The notes: generated by a model from the sequence alone, not told the origin. Positions 1 through 11,007 are shown, counted from the stretch's first letter. The stretch is 64,000 nucleotides of DNA from Diploptera punctata (GCA_030220185.1 JASPKZ010001230.1:999001-1063000), one strand, 5' to 3'. Translations and numbers: made by a program.

Positions 1-148
1 ATCTGTTCGTCCTTGTCCTTGTCCTTGTTTTATGCATGCAAATAATTGAAAATGCTTCATATTCAGATAATGTGATATAATTGGCAGCACATATAAAAAA
101 AGTAATGCTACCATATGGCAATTTTCTATGTGCATATATACATTTAGA

Positions 149-179
149 TATGTGTGTGTGTGTATATATATATATATAT
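149..179. repeat. TG/TA microsatellite
   Basis: A run of TG followed by TA dinucleotides, read directly from the sequence. A second short TA/T tract follows the palindrome at about 315-341. Confidence 0.9.
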
Positions 180-218
180 GTTATAATTAAATATTTAACA
201 TTGAGCAATGCAAGCTTA

Positions 219-316
219 ATATGGTATGATAAGAAAAATAAATGCCTGGATGGGATTCGAACCCAGAGATCGGGGTTCGAATCCCGTCCAGGCATTTATT
301 TTTCTTATCATACCAT
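219..316. mobile_element. Palindromic tRNA-like element (B-box foldback)
   Basis: Two inverted arms, about 219-261 and 274-316, pair almost perfectly: GGTATGATAAGAAAAATAAA on the left matches its reverse complement on the right. Each arm carries a GGTTCGAATCCC-type RNA polymerase III B box, so B boxes face both ways. There is no full cloverleaf. The arm ends resemble those of other tRNA-like elements in this window, such as 11601-11870. It is probably a foldback derived from a tRNA-related SINE. Confidence 0.6.
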
Positions 317-609
317 ATATATATATATATTTTTTTTTTTTCCAACTAAAGTAACAAAATTGTGAAATTAAATATTAGCATTTACAATAAAAATACTATT
401 AGAAGACAGTACTTTAATCTGTAGTTGAACAATTCTTGATTAGATTGTCATTTTCAAGGACACAAGCTATACTCGTCAAAAAGAGGTCTATTAATGCAAT
501 TATGTATTACGAAATAGCTTCTAATATAACTTGTTTCCTTAAATAACAATATAAATGAAAAGTGTTTTTTTTTAATATCAGGATTCTTAGAATTAATAAA
601 ATTGAATTA

Positions 610-773
610 AATGAGTTGTATCTCACATCATATTTTGTGTTTTTCAAGCATGGAAACTGCAGTTTTCAAGAGGAATCCCTCCCATCTTCAGCCATCAAGG
701 GATCCTCTTGAAAACTGCAGTTTCTGTACTTGAAGAACATGAAATATGTGGTGAGGTACGACTCATTTAATTA
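610..773. mobile_element. Hairpin (foldback) element, family H copy 1
   Basis: A nearly complete inverted repeat. The core AACTGCAGTTTTCAAGAGGA on the left is mirrored by TCCTCTTGAAAACTGCAGTT on the right, around a short loop near 683-702. A second family member at 62717-62879 shares the core and the right flank (an ACGACTCATT-like stretch followed by a CTCATAATGTTA-like stretch). It has no coding capacity. It is probably a MITE-like foldback. Confidence 0.65.
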
Positions 774-916
774 TTTTTTATTAATTGAAAATCTCATAAT
801 GTTATTTCCCATAATTAATTTATGAATTCTTAGAATTATTTACTGTAATGAATCAGTGTCATCTAGTGTAGATGGTTTTTTTGTTTTTGTTTTTTTGCAT
901 TCAATAGAATAGTCTC

Positions 917-989
917 TTTTATGAGGTGTAGTGAAATTTTATTTAAATTAATGATGAATTTAAATAAAAATGTACTACATCTTATAAAA
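917..989. repeat. Short palindrome
   Basis: Arms 917-949 and 957-989 are imperfect inverted copies: TTTTATGAGGTGTAGT faces its complement, with a 7-nt loop. No target duplication was recognised. It could be a tiny MITE. Confidence 0.5.
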
Positions 990-2118
990 AAACATAACTG
1001 ATAGTGAATATAGTGCCCATTGGTTCCCGAATGTTCTAGCAAAATAAAATCATTATAAGAAATTGGGGGGAATTGAATCCTGTGAAATGTTATATTTTTT
1101 TAAAATTTTAAAATAGTTAATTTAGCTATTCATTAGTATGCAATTACATTTTAATTTTTTTGTATTACATTTGGAAATTATTTTGTTTTCGGAGATCACT
1201 CATCGAAGAAGTCCTCCATGTCCTTGTGCATTTTTGTATTCTGTATAAATACCCTTAATTGCAGGGAATTTCATTTTCTCTTTATGTCCTTCAGTGAGAA
1301 ATTTATAATTAAAAACAAGTTAGAAATGTAGAAAAAGATTGTTCAATTCATACATACAGACAGATACGTACTAATTCTCTCTAGTGTGTATCTTACCAGA
1401 GTTACAAATGTGACAATGACAAATATCTGAAGTAAATGTAAATCCATGACATAAGAGAACAAAGATCAACTGATACTGTTACTGCCACTGTGTAGCATAT
1501 AAAGGTGCAGTGTGTCACATGTATAATATAATACAATCGGTTATCCTTTATTTAACTTTTTCTAAGAAAAACAAAACAACAACAATTGTAAGACATGCTC
1601 TAATCTATAGAAGTGAAATCAGAATAGTAATATTTAAAATTAAGTAGATAAATGAAATTACAAAAATGAAGATGATGAAGAAGAAGAAGACAAAAATGAA
1701 TATTAAAAAAATTGCTGTAACATGGTTGACATCAGATAGTGGTAACTTTGGACATTTATCTAGCATTTATTCTGATGTAATTTTTATCTGTATTACATAA
1801 ATTTAGGTCATGCAATTTTTATAATATGAAAAGTAAAAGGATTTTCTTCGTATATTTTACCTCAAATCAACAATAATGAATGGGTGCAACAAACCATGCA
1901 GTTAATGTATAAAGCAGGGGGGAAAAAATTAAATGTGATTTTACTGTTTTAATTAACAATCAGTCTTCGGTGATATTTTGGTATGATTCCACATACCGTA
2001 TTTTATGGATTATAAGATGCTACAGACTACAAGACGCACATTAATTTGTAAGTAATTTAAAAAAAAACATTTTTACCATTTTTATTATTAGATTGCAAAG
2101 CCAGAGTAAAAAAAAACC

Positions 2119-2182
2119 TTAGTTTATAAAACCATTCTGATCTTTAAAATCCCTGAAAATTGTCATCTGAACTTTCTTCTTC

Positions 2183-2220
<38 letters not shown>

Positions 2221-2433
2221 TCTCCTTTTCATATATAAGATGGTCTTCACTGCCATCTTGAAAGATTTAACAATAATGTCTTCTCTCACTCTAGACCATG
2301 ACTGTTTTATCCACTGACACACTTGTTTGATTCTATGTCGTTTTAAAGCTCCCTTAGGTGTGAATTCATGTTGGGTTTCATTCATCATCCATTCGTTCAA
2401 GTTCACTGGTATCGTAGACTGCAATGACAACAT
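2119..2433 (-). pseudogene. pogo/Tigger transposase C-terminal remnant
   Basis: The minus-strand frame reads LNEWMMNE, HEFTPKGALK, VCQWIKQSW and DIIVKSFK. This is the helix-rich C-terminus seen in pogo/Tigger (DDE_1) transposases, just after the catalytic domain. After the 'IVKSFK' motif the frame runs into a (CAT)n tract that is translated as a methionine run, and family similarity is lost. The catalytic DDE core is absent. Its position inside TA-flanked inverted repeats supports an old non-autonomous element. The family call rests on recognised motif spacing only. Confidence 0.6.
2177..2220. repeat. (CAT)n microsatellite
   Basis: Uninterrupted CAT triplets inside the pogo-type remnant. They produce the spurious poly-methionine/lysine part of the minus-strand frame. 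Confidence 0.9.
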
Positions 2434-3081
2434 AGGCTAGACAGTGTTCTGGGTTTGTGACGGTGGGGCAGGAGGGAGACAGTGTTAATTATCTTGTGAA
2501 TCCCCGCAACTCATGTTCGTCACATCGGTGCACTGCTGCTGCCAGTTGAATCCAATGTTGTCAGATAGAGATAATTCCCATGGCATCGAATATATGGCCA
2601 TTTTTAAATCAAACACTGGACATTTTTGTATTAATTTCGAGTATAAGACACACCTGAATTTTGGAGGCAATTTTTCAAAGAAAAAAGTGTGTCTTATAGT
2701 CCGTAAAATACGGTATGAATCAGGATGAATAGTTCAATCCCAGTCAAGGTTGATAGAAATTTTTCAAGTAAGGGAGAATTTGAAGATATAGCTCTTGTTT
2801 GAATAGAAGTTAAAAGTTGTAGGTGCTATATGTGGAGATGCATGATAATATTAAAAATCTTGAAAATGTAAGACATATCCTTCGCAGAATTTCCAGAAAA
2901 GAAAGGATATCAGAATTAGGCTTGTAGTAGAAATAGATAAACGACTAACAACTATGAATAATTTTAGCATAAGATAAGAACAAATTTATATGTATCCGTC
3001 AGGTTGCATGAATATTGAATATGCAGAGAAATTATGAACTGTTAATCCCAGGAATGGTTCACTTAGTACCCATTTCTGCAT

Positions 3082-3082
<1 letters not shown>

Positions 3083-3121
<39 letters not shown>
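3083..3121. repeat. (TA)n microsatellite
   Basis: A perfect TA dinucleotide run of almost 40 bases. Confidence 0.9.
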
Positions 3122-3123
<2 letters not shown>

Positions 3124-3662
3124 TATATGTTGATGATTATTTATATTACAAAGATTAAAAAAAGATGTATTATGGATGAGTTGAGATCTTCACAGTCAGA
3201 GTGTAGCTGAGGTCAGAATTTTTAAACAAATCCATAAAAGAATTTTCAATCCTTGTAAAGTACATAATTGTATTTCATATTATGTCAGAATTCATTATTT
3301 TAATAGAAATAATTAATATTGACATGATACTGTACTTACCTATTCAAATCTGATGCAAAACTTCACCCGTAAATATTCTCACAATGAACTGGCTCATAGA
3401 ATATTGAGGTTATTAAGGCTATTTCAAGATAAAACATGAATAAAAGAAATATATTGAAAATATTATGCAAACAAAAAATTTAATCTTACAATAATTGTGG
3501 AAGTGTATTCAGCCAATTGCTTTGTTGTGACAATTAAATAAATGAAAGTTGTTCTCAATTGAAGTACTGAGGATATTATTTATGTCCATATAATTTCTAT
3601 TAATTGTAAAATTACTAATTAAGCTAGTCATGGTTTGTTCATATGTTAGTGAAAGTTCCATA

Positions 3663-4015
3663 TGTTCTTCTTTTTCTTCTTCACTTCATGGGCTAGACAA
3701 ATTACCTGTTTTGCCTCACAGTTGTTCTGTCCATCTTTTCACTGGACTTCCTACATTCCTTGAACCTCTTGGCTTGTAGTTAAATGCTGCTTTTGGTAAT
3801 CTTGTTATATTCATTCTTTCTAAATGTCTAAACCATTTATTTCTGTAGGCTATTCTTTGATTTTATCATTCAGTGGATATATATTTAACTCTGTTCTTAT
3901 ATCTTCATTCTTTATCCGATCCAATCTTGTGCAGCCTATTGTTCTTCTAAGGAAATTAATTTCTTTGCTTTGTATTCTACTTTGTAGGTTTCATATGTTT
4001 TTGTAATTATTACAT
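3663..4015 (-). pseudogene. LINE C-terminal remnant with GAA-type tail
   Basis: The minus strand translates, with interruptions, to a segment like 'FLRRTIGCTRLDRIKNEDIRT' followed by a PLNDKIKE-like stretch. This matches the order of motifs after the reverse transcriptase domain in the same LINE group as 36440-36875 and 47701-48455 (FLR..., xNEDIRxEL, then a basic segment). The low-coordinate end is rich in GAA/TTC, like a LINE 3' tail. There are several stops and no complete domain. Confidence 0.5.
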
Positions 4016-4990
4016 ATCATGGTGTTGTAATCATTTTTATGGTCTTTTTATAAAATCCTAAATTCTGATTTTTTTTCAGTGTAGGTATAAAAAAATTTGA
4101 TAATGATACTGCCTTGCTCATATCACTATAGGGTATTAGCCTTAGAATAGAGTTCAGCGAATTTTAGCATAGGATGTTATATTCAGCCATCTCTTCAGTA
4201 AGCTGGAGTTTTTACAGGCCTGGAGGAATCTTAATTTTTTATATGGAATAAAGTCATTGGAACATTGATTGACCAAGTGCATTAGTGCATAGGGAGAACT
4301 ACATTGGAAATATAGATAGTTTGAATTAGATCAGTTGTTATTTGTATTTGATTCTGAGAATTTTTCAAAATACCCTCATATATCAAAAGATGACTTTCTT
4401 CTGAAAAATTGAAATACCAGTAGCTGAAAAAAATTCTAAATATATAAAAGAAACTTAATGATTCACAAATGTTCAGAAACATATTCAAATATAATATACT
4501 GCCTTGCTCATAATTTTTTGAATTCTGCAAATTAAGACTCTTTAATATTATTAAAATAAACCTCATTCCTCCTATAAAAATATTAATTATTTATTATTCT
4601 TAAGAATAACAAGTATAAGCCACATTGACATCCAGATGTATTTATATGTTTCAACCTTACTGACTCCACTGTTTGCTGAAGGAGATACAGAACTCATCCT
4701 TTAAACTGTCCTACAAATCTTCGAAGAGATAAACTAAAACCTTCATTATCTGTTAATTCTTTAAAAAACACTAAGGCTTACATCTCATCTGTGGATTCTG
4801 GCTGATTGAATATACTATAAACAAGGTGCATTATATTCATTTCATATAAGAAGGAGAAATTCATAATGGAAATGTGTTGTCAACTTATCTTCTGAAGGAA
4901 GCCATGCTCAGGCTTTTTTCTTCTTCTTTTTTTTGTGACGCAGAAAGAGAAACGAGAAAGAAAGAAATTGAGATAAAGAGAGAAATTAAA

Positions 4991-5013
4991 GAGAGAGAGA
5001 GAGAGAGAGAGAT
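4991..5013. repeat. (GA)n microsatellite
   Basis: A GA dinucleotide run within a longer purine-rich stretch from about 4940. Confidence 0.85.
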
Positions 5014-5559
5014 AAGAATGAAGGAGAGCAATTAACAAGGAAAGGGCAAGTAGTTGGATACACTAACAAGTGTATGTAATCTGCATAGTATCGGTCCAGC
5101 ATTCATTGGATTAGCTTTTAAAAAATATATTTTATGGGATGGGGTTGTTTAATCCGAAACCAAATCCGAAACCTTTAGGTTCAGGCTTCTTTATTTATGT
5201 TCTTAAGATATAATAGACTCTCTAAGCTCCCATACATTTGGGTTCTATGCTACCATACATTTGAGTTCCTCTTCTTGATAACACACATGGGATATATTTA
5301 GACTATTCTTTAACTCTAATCACCACAAGGGTGTATTTAGTGATGGTTGAGTGGAATTCCCTGTGTTATCCAGTTAACAGATGTTATCCATACCACATCC
5401 CCACCTATAGGGCCATACCTCTTCATATATATGTCCATAAGACAGGATAGACTCTTTCTGCTGCCACACCTCTGCCCACTTATTTTACAACACATGATGC
5501 ATACATTTGGAATGTTACGATTTTTGTGTAAATGTATACACTCAGATTGAAAAATAAAT

Positions 5560-5680
5560 CATTTTTTTGAAGAGGAAAATTTTTGGCTGGACCGGAATTT
5601 GAACCCAAGACCTCTGGTTGACCGTTGTGCTGGGCTTTCTTGTGCAAACACAAATTTTTCTCTCTTAGATAACCCTGTTT
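5560..5680 (-). mobile_element. Degenerate tRNA-like element
   Basis: On the minus strand the sequence contains a decayed B box (reverse of GAATTTGAACCC) and is bordered by GAGGAAAATTTTT and AAATTTTTCTC. These are the same border motifs seen around the better preserved tRNA-like elements at 11.7 and 29.9 kb. No cloverleaf survives. Confidence 0.45.
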
Positions 5681-5799
5681 CTTTTTAGCATAATCTTTGT
5701 TCACATGCAATTGTGCTACTACTATAATTCAAGATGATTTTATGATAGAATATGTGAAGCTATTATTATGATGTTTTTTGTAAATCCATATACTCAAAT

Positions 5800-5925
5800 T
5801 GGACAATAAATAAAATCAAATGATGAACTGAAAAGCCTGGATAGACAGTGATCAGTGTACTGGCTAGAATTCTTGAGTTCAATTCCTCATAGGCAAAAAC
5901 ATTTTTCTTAAAAAAATTATTTATT
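5800..5925 (+). mobile_element. Degenerate tRNA-like element
   Basis: GCCTGGATAG at 5835 resembles the start of the tRNA-like head at 12552, and GAGTTCAATTCC is a decayed B box. A CATTTTTCTT border follows. The flanks resemble those at 5530-5575 and 7010-7090, so 5.3-7.1 kb holds several related repeat copies. Confidence 0.45.
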
Positions 5926-5996
5926 ATTTAATCTGAATGTATAAATGCATATAAAACATTATAATAATAGCTTTACAACTATAATATTAGTATTAA

Positions 5997-6851
5997 CCCT
6001 TAATTATTCGTGCATACATAACTTACATGAGGACTCGTGCAGGGTATTTTTTTTTTTTTGCCTTTATGTCTTTATCGCAGTTAATAACACTGTATCACAT
6101 TATTACAAAGTTTAATGATTTTTTTTTTTAAATAATAACATATATACACACACCTCACTCAACAGAAAAGCAGTCTGGACAGGATGATCAGTGGTCCATC
6201 TTCCTCCACAGGTCCTATGAGATGTCTTATTTTCGCTGAAGAGGTTTTGGCAAAATGTTTATGGTTGTTCTTTTCTTCAGATAGCTGTCCAGTAGACTCC
6301 GACTAATTTAGGAAGTCGCGGTGAGCAATCTTTCTTCCCACATTTTCTTGTATAATTATATGTGCATTGATGCCGCCAGCATTCAACAAGAAGTAAAAAA
6401 TAGTCAGTGGCCAGCGCTTTCAGTGCTCTGTATAGTTAGAATCATGATCACTGTCTTCTACACAGTCTTCGTCTGATGAAGAAGAACATCTGCCAACAAT
6501 TTCATCATCTGATGCTTCCAACGATTTTATAATTTCATCTTCTGTCAATATTTTTCTCTTTCTACTCATATTTACTCTTAGACTTCAAATTGTAAGCACA
6601 AGAATAGAAAATAACTCTCTACAGATACTAGGTGCACACGGGGTAAAAAAGTTCTGCAGGCAGCAACAATGACATAAAATAAATATAATTGCATCATTAG
6701 CTATTCCAACAAACTAAATACAACTAAAACACGTGTTGGAGAGTCAATTTGAGAGTAGTGAGTTCCAGAGAATCTCATAAATGTAATTGTGACTAAATAG
6801 TAGCATCTTTCAACCTAATGGAAAAAATTACCCTGCACGAGTAATTAAGGG
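5997..6851 (-). mobile_element. piggyBac element, internally deleted
   Basis: It is flanked by TTAA on both sides (5993-5996 and 6852-6855), the hallmark target site of piggyBac. The terminal inverted repeats read CCCTTAATTATTCGTGCA on the left and, reversed, CCCTTAATTACTCGTGCA on the right. At 855 bp it is far shorter than an autonomous piggyBac. It carries a broken minus-strand transposase. Confidence 0.85.
6165..6569 (-). pseudogene. piggyBac transposase, N-terminus joined to an internal segment
   Basis: The minus strand starts with ATG at 6569, giving MSRKRKILTEDEIIKSLE and then an acidic serine/aspartate-rich stretch (SSSSDEDCVEDSDHD). This is the usual composition of piggyBac N-termini. 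After TEH comes a stop, then directly RWPLTIFYFLLNAGGINA. That matches a late part of the catalytic domain, so the region carrying the catalytic aspartates has been deleted. A further stop and frame loss follow towards 6165. The element cannot encode an active transposase. Confidence 0.7.
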
Positions 6852-6949
6852 TTAATAATTCCATCATAAAGTAGTCTTGAATTAAAAGCAAACCAATTTG
6901 TGAACGAAGGTTAACGCTACAAATAAATGAGGTTATATAAGAGAGAGAA

Positions 6950-7070
6950 AAATTTGTGTTTGAACAGGGAAGCCTGAATAACACAATAATCAGCGCGCTG
7001 ATGCATAAAACAGAGGTCTTGGATTCAATTCCTAATTCAGTTAAAAAAAAATGTTTCTTCAAAAAATTAT
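6950..7070 (+). mobile_element. Degenerate tRNA-like element
   Basis: It is bordered on the left by GAGAGAAAAATTTGTG and on the right by ATGTTTCTTC. GCCTGAATAA at 6972 and the B-box-like GGATTCAATTCC (about 7020) mark the decayed tRNA-like body. It belongs to the same family as 5800-5925. Confidence 0.45.
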
Positions 7071-7260
7071 TTTGACTGTGGTTTGACCTGAATCGCAACA
7101 TGGGTGTATTTAGTGCTAGCTGAGTGAAAATTGACTTATTCTTAAAAAAATTGTGGATTTGTCTTATTTTAAGTACAGTAAACTAGGTATCAAAACAAAT
7201 TGAGATTGATAAGGATCAGAATTATTGGAAATGGAGTTTTCTACTTCCTGTTGTATTGTT

Positions 7261-7324
7261 GTTATTATTTTAGTGCCACTATTATGATAAGTGGACAGCA
7301 TTGTGACATCCTTTTTGTGATACC
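7261..7324 (-). pseudogene. piggyBac transposase fragment next to the SCaMC exon
   Basis: About 63 bp nearly identical to 16857-16918. On the minus strand both translate to a YHKKDxTMLSTYHNS motif, which corresponds to the 'WxDKRxVxMLSTxH' block of the piggyBac (DDE_Tnp_1_7) transposase. The fragment ends 42 bp before the SCaMC exon, inside the probable branch-point region of the intron. No terminal repeats or TTAA were recognised around this piece. Confidence 0.6.
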
Positions 7325-7366
7325 TGAACTTAATTTATAATAATAATAATTTATATTTTGTTGTAG

Positions 7367-7478
7367 AATGGATCAAGATGGAAGTTTAGCAATCAGTTTT
7401 GATGAATGGCGAGACTATCTACTATATGCACCTAGTACTGACATTATTGAGATCATCAATTACTGGAGGCATTCTACT
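7367..7478 (+). CDS. Internal exon of SCaMC calcium-binding mitochondrial carrier
   Basis: This is a single coding exon of 112 nt, from a TTTTGTTGTAG acceptor to a GTGAGT donor. It enters at phase 2 and leaves at phase 0. The frame reads MDQDGSLAISFDEWRDYLLY and ends INYWRHST. It covers the Ca2+-binding loop of the last EF-hand (D-Q-D-G-S-L) and the linker helix before the carrier domain. SCaMC proteins exchange ATP-Mg for phosphate across the inner mitochondrial membrane and are gated by Ca2+ binding to their N-terminal EF-hands. The 'EWRD...YWRHST' linker is diagnostic of SCaMC. The methionine is internal, not a start codon. No neighbouring SCaMC exons were recognised, so the flanking introns are long. 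Confidence 0.85.
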
Positions 7479-7997
7479 GTGAGTAGTTTATTAAATTATT
7501 TATTTGCATGAAGATTGCTTGTATTTCTGCATGAAGATTTGTTACTCTTATCTTGGAGCATTAAGCAACTTAGAAATAACAATACTCAATAATACTATAT
7601 TCAGTAAAGTAGGTGTAACCAGGTTAAGATTATGTCAAGTTATTATTGATGTTGGATATGTATCAAGATTTTACAGAATACAAAAGATAATGACAGAATT
7701 TTGTTATTAAAGTACTTATATACAATTTTTAAGAACATGAAATTCTAAAAGTTACCAGAGGCATAGTCAGGGTTAGAGGTGGAGAGAGATTGCAGCTAGC
7801 AATTTAGGAGTAGAACTTTTGCCCTTTGCAGAAGGATTTTAGTATGGGTTATTCTGTTTTAGGTTTATTGTTTAATAATAGGCCAGGAGTATGAAAGGAA
7901 TTCTCCATTTATGAGAACTTGGGTTGCTCGGGCTGGAAATATGTAGAGCTGAGGTTCTTTTCTACAGGGAAAGCAAATGATCTGGCCGACACAAGGC

Positions 7998-9057
7998 TGT
8001 GATAGATGAATTTTAATATTCGTGATTTATTGAAGTAGATACCAGTTACACGGTTTATAATTATAGACACACTTAATGTCGGACAAGGTACTGACTGCAG
8101 GAATGCGCTTGGACTTCAAAATGGAATCTCAGCAAGATTATTACTATTAAATTTCTAAGTATTGAAATTATCGCGAAGTTATCATGTCGATTATTATTTC
8201 AACTCTGATGCAGGTGAGTCTATTTCAACTCCCACCTCAGAGAGTTACGCAGAATGCAGAACTAACTTAACGTCGTTCAGTTAGATATAAGGAAAACTTC
8301 GTTTACCCTCTCCCTGTAATCGTGTCGTCATGAGGTCATTACCTTGTCGTGATATAACCCTTTTCTATATTGGCTGACAACAATTCCTTATGCCCAAAAA
8401 AGGGATTGCCATCTTTTGATTGGGCATGGCTCCACCAAGTTTACGCCTTTTGGATCATACTGTTTTACCATAAGTATGTACTCTGGGGAATTCCGATCTA
8501 AGTTTGTTATATAATTTTGTTTAGGTCAGTGGCCTCTTTCCCACTTGTTTGCTGGCTTGGCGTGCTAGTAGCTTGTCTGATTCCTTATTACGAGTTGTTT
8601 ACGTCCACGCCGTAATTTCCAAACCCTATATCAATTCTTTGTTCTAAACCTGTCAGCGAAGCTCGATTTAAGATCTTAGATTGCTGGTCTACAAGGAAAC
8701 ATCTGGTAATCCGCTAGTACAGTGTATTTCCTCAAATTTTAACTCTTTTGTCACCGCTTCAAGTATCTCACTTGACAATAGCGGTACGATGTACTTGCTA
8801 AATGATTTCCGTAATAACTAACTGATAGTTTATTCCTAATCCTATCAACTTCCTTAATTTAATTTATTTATACTTAATTATATAAAAATCGAATCCCTCG
8901 TGTTCTCGCGATTCGATTGCATATACATTTTGTATATCTACGATGATTATTTCATCCTATAGTGATTTAACATATGTATGATAATAATACTCGTCCTGGT
9001 TAATTAATTATTTTAATGTCTCGATTTAAGAGAGGCTGAGTGAAATATTATGTTACA
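7998..9057 (-). mobile_element. Possible solo LTR
   Basis: On the minus strand the block begins TGTAACATAATATTTCACTC and ends CTATCACA, that is TG...CA termini about 1.06 kb apart. An AATAAA signal lies near its 3' end. The base composition is richer in GC than the surroundings. No 4-6-bp target duplication, primer-binding site or pol sequence was found, so this is a weak call. Confidence 0.3.
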
Positions 9058-9089
9058 CCTTTAATTCACTTTTTTCTTATGTCAAGGAT

Positions 9090-9245
9090 AAAGTGATTCC
9101 ACTATAAGACTTAGAAGCCCCTTGGTATAGTAGCAACTCTCGTCTTCCTGCACAATTGGCCCTGCTGCCTTTACACCCAGAATACGAGTTTTGGTATTCA
9201 TTTCTTTAAGAGGTTGTGTTGACCCCAAGGTCTTTAAGGTATTGG
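9090..9245 (-). mobile_element. Old SINE fragment (family D)
   Basis: It shares a diverged order of blocks with 14953-15259: AAGTGATTCCACTATAAG, then CCTTTACACCCAGAATACGA, then GTTGACCCCAAGG. The tRNA-like head is missing. It is clearly older than the 15-kb copy. Confidence 0.6.
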
Positions 9246-9372
9246 TGATGAAAAATGTGTTTCAATAAAAATTATATTAGGATCTTATTTACTGGTCTCT
9301 CATGTTGGCAACATAACAAAAGCCTGTAGCATTTCACATACAACAGCTAGCAGAAACCCGGAGACTATACCT

Positions 9373-9945
9373 TATTCACTCTTAGAGTGATCCTAACATA
9401 AACAAATGCCAATTGTATTCTTCTGCCATTCATGCTACAATTACTGTCATTTTGACAGGGAGTACATGTGAAGTATATAAGACATGTGATCGTTGAATGG
9501 GGTAGATTACAAGAAAGTTGGTGAGATTTTTTACTGAACTTGTGAAATACATTTAAAATAACTGTTTTTTTTACCACTAGTGAAAGGATTGCCAGACTTG
9601 TGTTTTAAAAAGTTAGATGGGACACAGCAACAGAAGACTGGACAGTTTCAGCCATTTTGTTGGATCAGAATCGACTGAAGCATGACTCTAATGAATCATC
9701 CATATGTAATAAACTGTTTTAAGTTGTAATTATTGATTAGGTATATTTTAGAATATTTTCTATGTTTTGAATATTATTATTTTCATTCATGAAGAATAAC
9801 AAGTACATTCAGAGGACATATTTAATGAAGGGAACTACTTTTTCGTGTATTTACTGCTTCTACATCATATGTCGGCGTCCATAACCAATGAAAAGCAAGC
9901 AGGTCACATGGTTTTATTTTGATGAGGATTACTTTAAGAGTGGAT
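9373..9945. mobile_element. Candidate TIR element
   Basis: TATTCACTCTTAGAGTGATC near 9374 and, reversed, TATCCACTCTTAAAGTAATC near 9945 form imperfect inverted ends about 570 bp apart. There is no coding remnant and no clear target duplication, so the superfamily is open. Confidence 0.3.
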
Positions 9946-10499
9946 AGCCTTTAGTCTCATTGGACTGTAATACAAGCAACATTATAGTAGCAGAGGGGGT
10001 GAAGGAGTGCTGTGTGATGTAGTACAACTGTCTGGTGCAAGAGTCTATGTAACAATATAATAGGTGTGTTATGGGCTACAACTGAGGTGTTCTAGTTCAT
10101 TTAGGGCTTACCAATTTTTTACAAAATGAATATCTCATACATTTATTCTGTTAGTATATTTGTGTATAGTTATACAAATTATTTATTAAAATGAACTTTT
10201 ATAGAAAAAAAATCACTATGAGATTTAATTTAAGATTAAATTAAATGCTTCATACAACTGCAGTTTCAAAGTCTTGGTACCCTCTCATTGACTGATGTTA
10301 TGTCGATCAGAAGAACCACTTCCTCTTTCCCCTGTTGGTGGACCAATCATAATCTGCGGGCAGGATGTGACCCGTGGGCCATAGTCTGGATGGCTATTTA
10401 TCAGGATAAATAATTTACAAATCTTTCAATTGAGAAAAATGTGTTTTGAGTCAATATGTGAAAATATTTAATTTTAGTGATTTTTTTTTTACTGCTGGC

Positions 10500-10820
10500 C
10501 TTCTTTAGATCTATTTAATTTTACATTATGTAAATTGCATATATTATGCATGCAGTCTTTGCCCTAGTTTGGTGCTCATATCAGTTAAGAAGTTACAGTA
10601 ATCAAAATGCAGCATAATCAAAGTTGACACAATCATCTTTTCAAAGAAGGGAGGAATTTCTTTGAAGATTTTAGAGAATAAAACATTTACATATTTCTCC
10701 GAGATTTTGGTTGGAATAAATATTGACATTTTCCCTATAGAATTTAAATTGAGTATCATTACCATTACTTTTCCTTCCTTTTCTATAGGGTTTTTCTCAT
10801 TTTTTACCATATAGGTCATC
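10500..10820 (-). pseudogene. LINE reverse transcriptase C-terminal remnant
   Basis: The minus-strand frame contains FFEKMIVSTLIMLHFDYCNF followed by LTDMSTKLGQRL. The 'HFDYCxxxxxDMSxxLxxRLQ' arrangement is typical of the thumb region after the reverse transcriptase domain in CR1/jockey-group LINEs. The YADD catalytic core and both element ends are missing. The upstream part of the frame (residues 1-50) has no recognisable similarity. Confidence 0.45.
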
Positions 10821-11007
10821 TGACTTAAGACTCCTTCAGATATCTCTATCCTTCCAGCATTTTTTGTTCAAGAATATTACTCCTCTTGCCTTAGAGATTT
10901 TCCTAAATCTGGTCTACAGTTACTAATTATAAATGCTCATTTTTACTCGATATATGTTGATATCAACACTTTTGAAATTCATATTAAAGCACTGTTGAGG
11001 TTATGTA

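Larger units (their letters stand above)
1996..2713 (-). mobile_element. pogo-type DNA transposon, internally decayed
   Basis: The ends are terminal inverted repeats. The left starts CCGTATTTTATGGATTATAA and the right, reversed, starts CCGTATTTTACGGACTATAA. Both are flanked by TA (1994-1995 and 2714-2715), the usual target duplication of the Tc1/mariner/pogo group. The interior carries a minus-strand remnant of a pogo transposase C-terminus, which supports the assignment. Confidence 0.65.

Noticed and set aside
81..365. 94-codon plus-strand frame
   Set aside because: It runs through a TG/TA microsatellite and the palindromic tRNA-like element. Its composition follows the repeat, so it is a chance frame.
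2177..2220. Tandem CAT repeats as a CRISPR-like or satellite array
   Set aside because: A simple 3-bp microsatellite. No repeat-spacer structure exists anywhere in the window.
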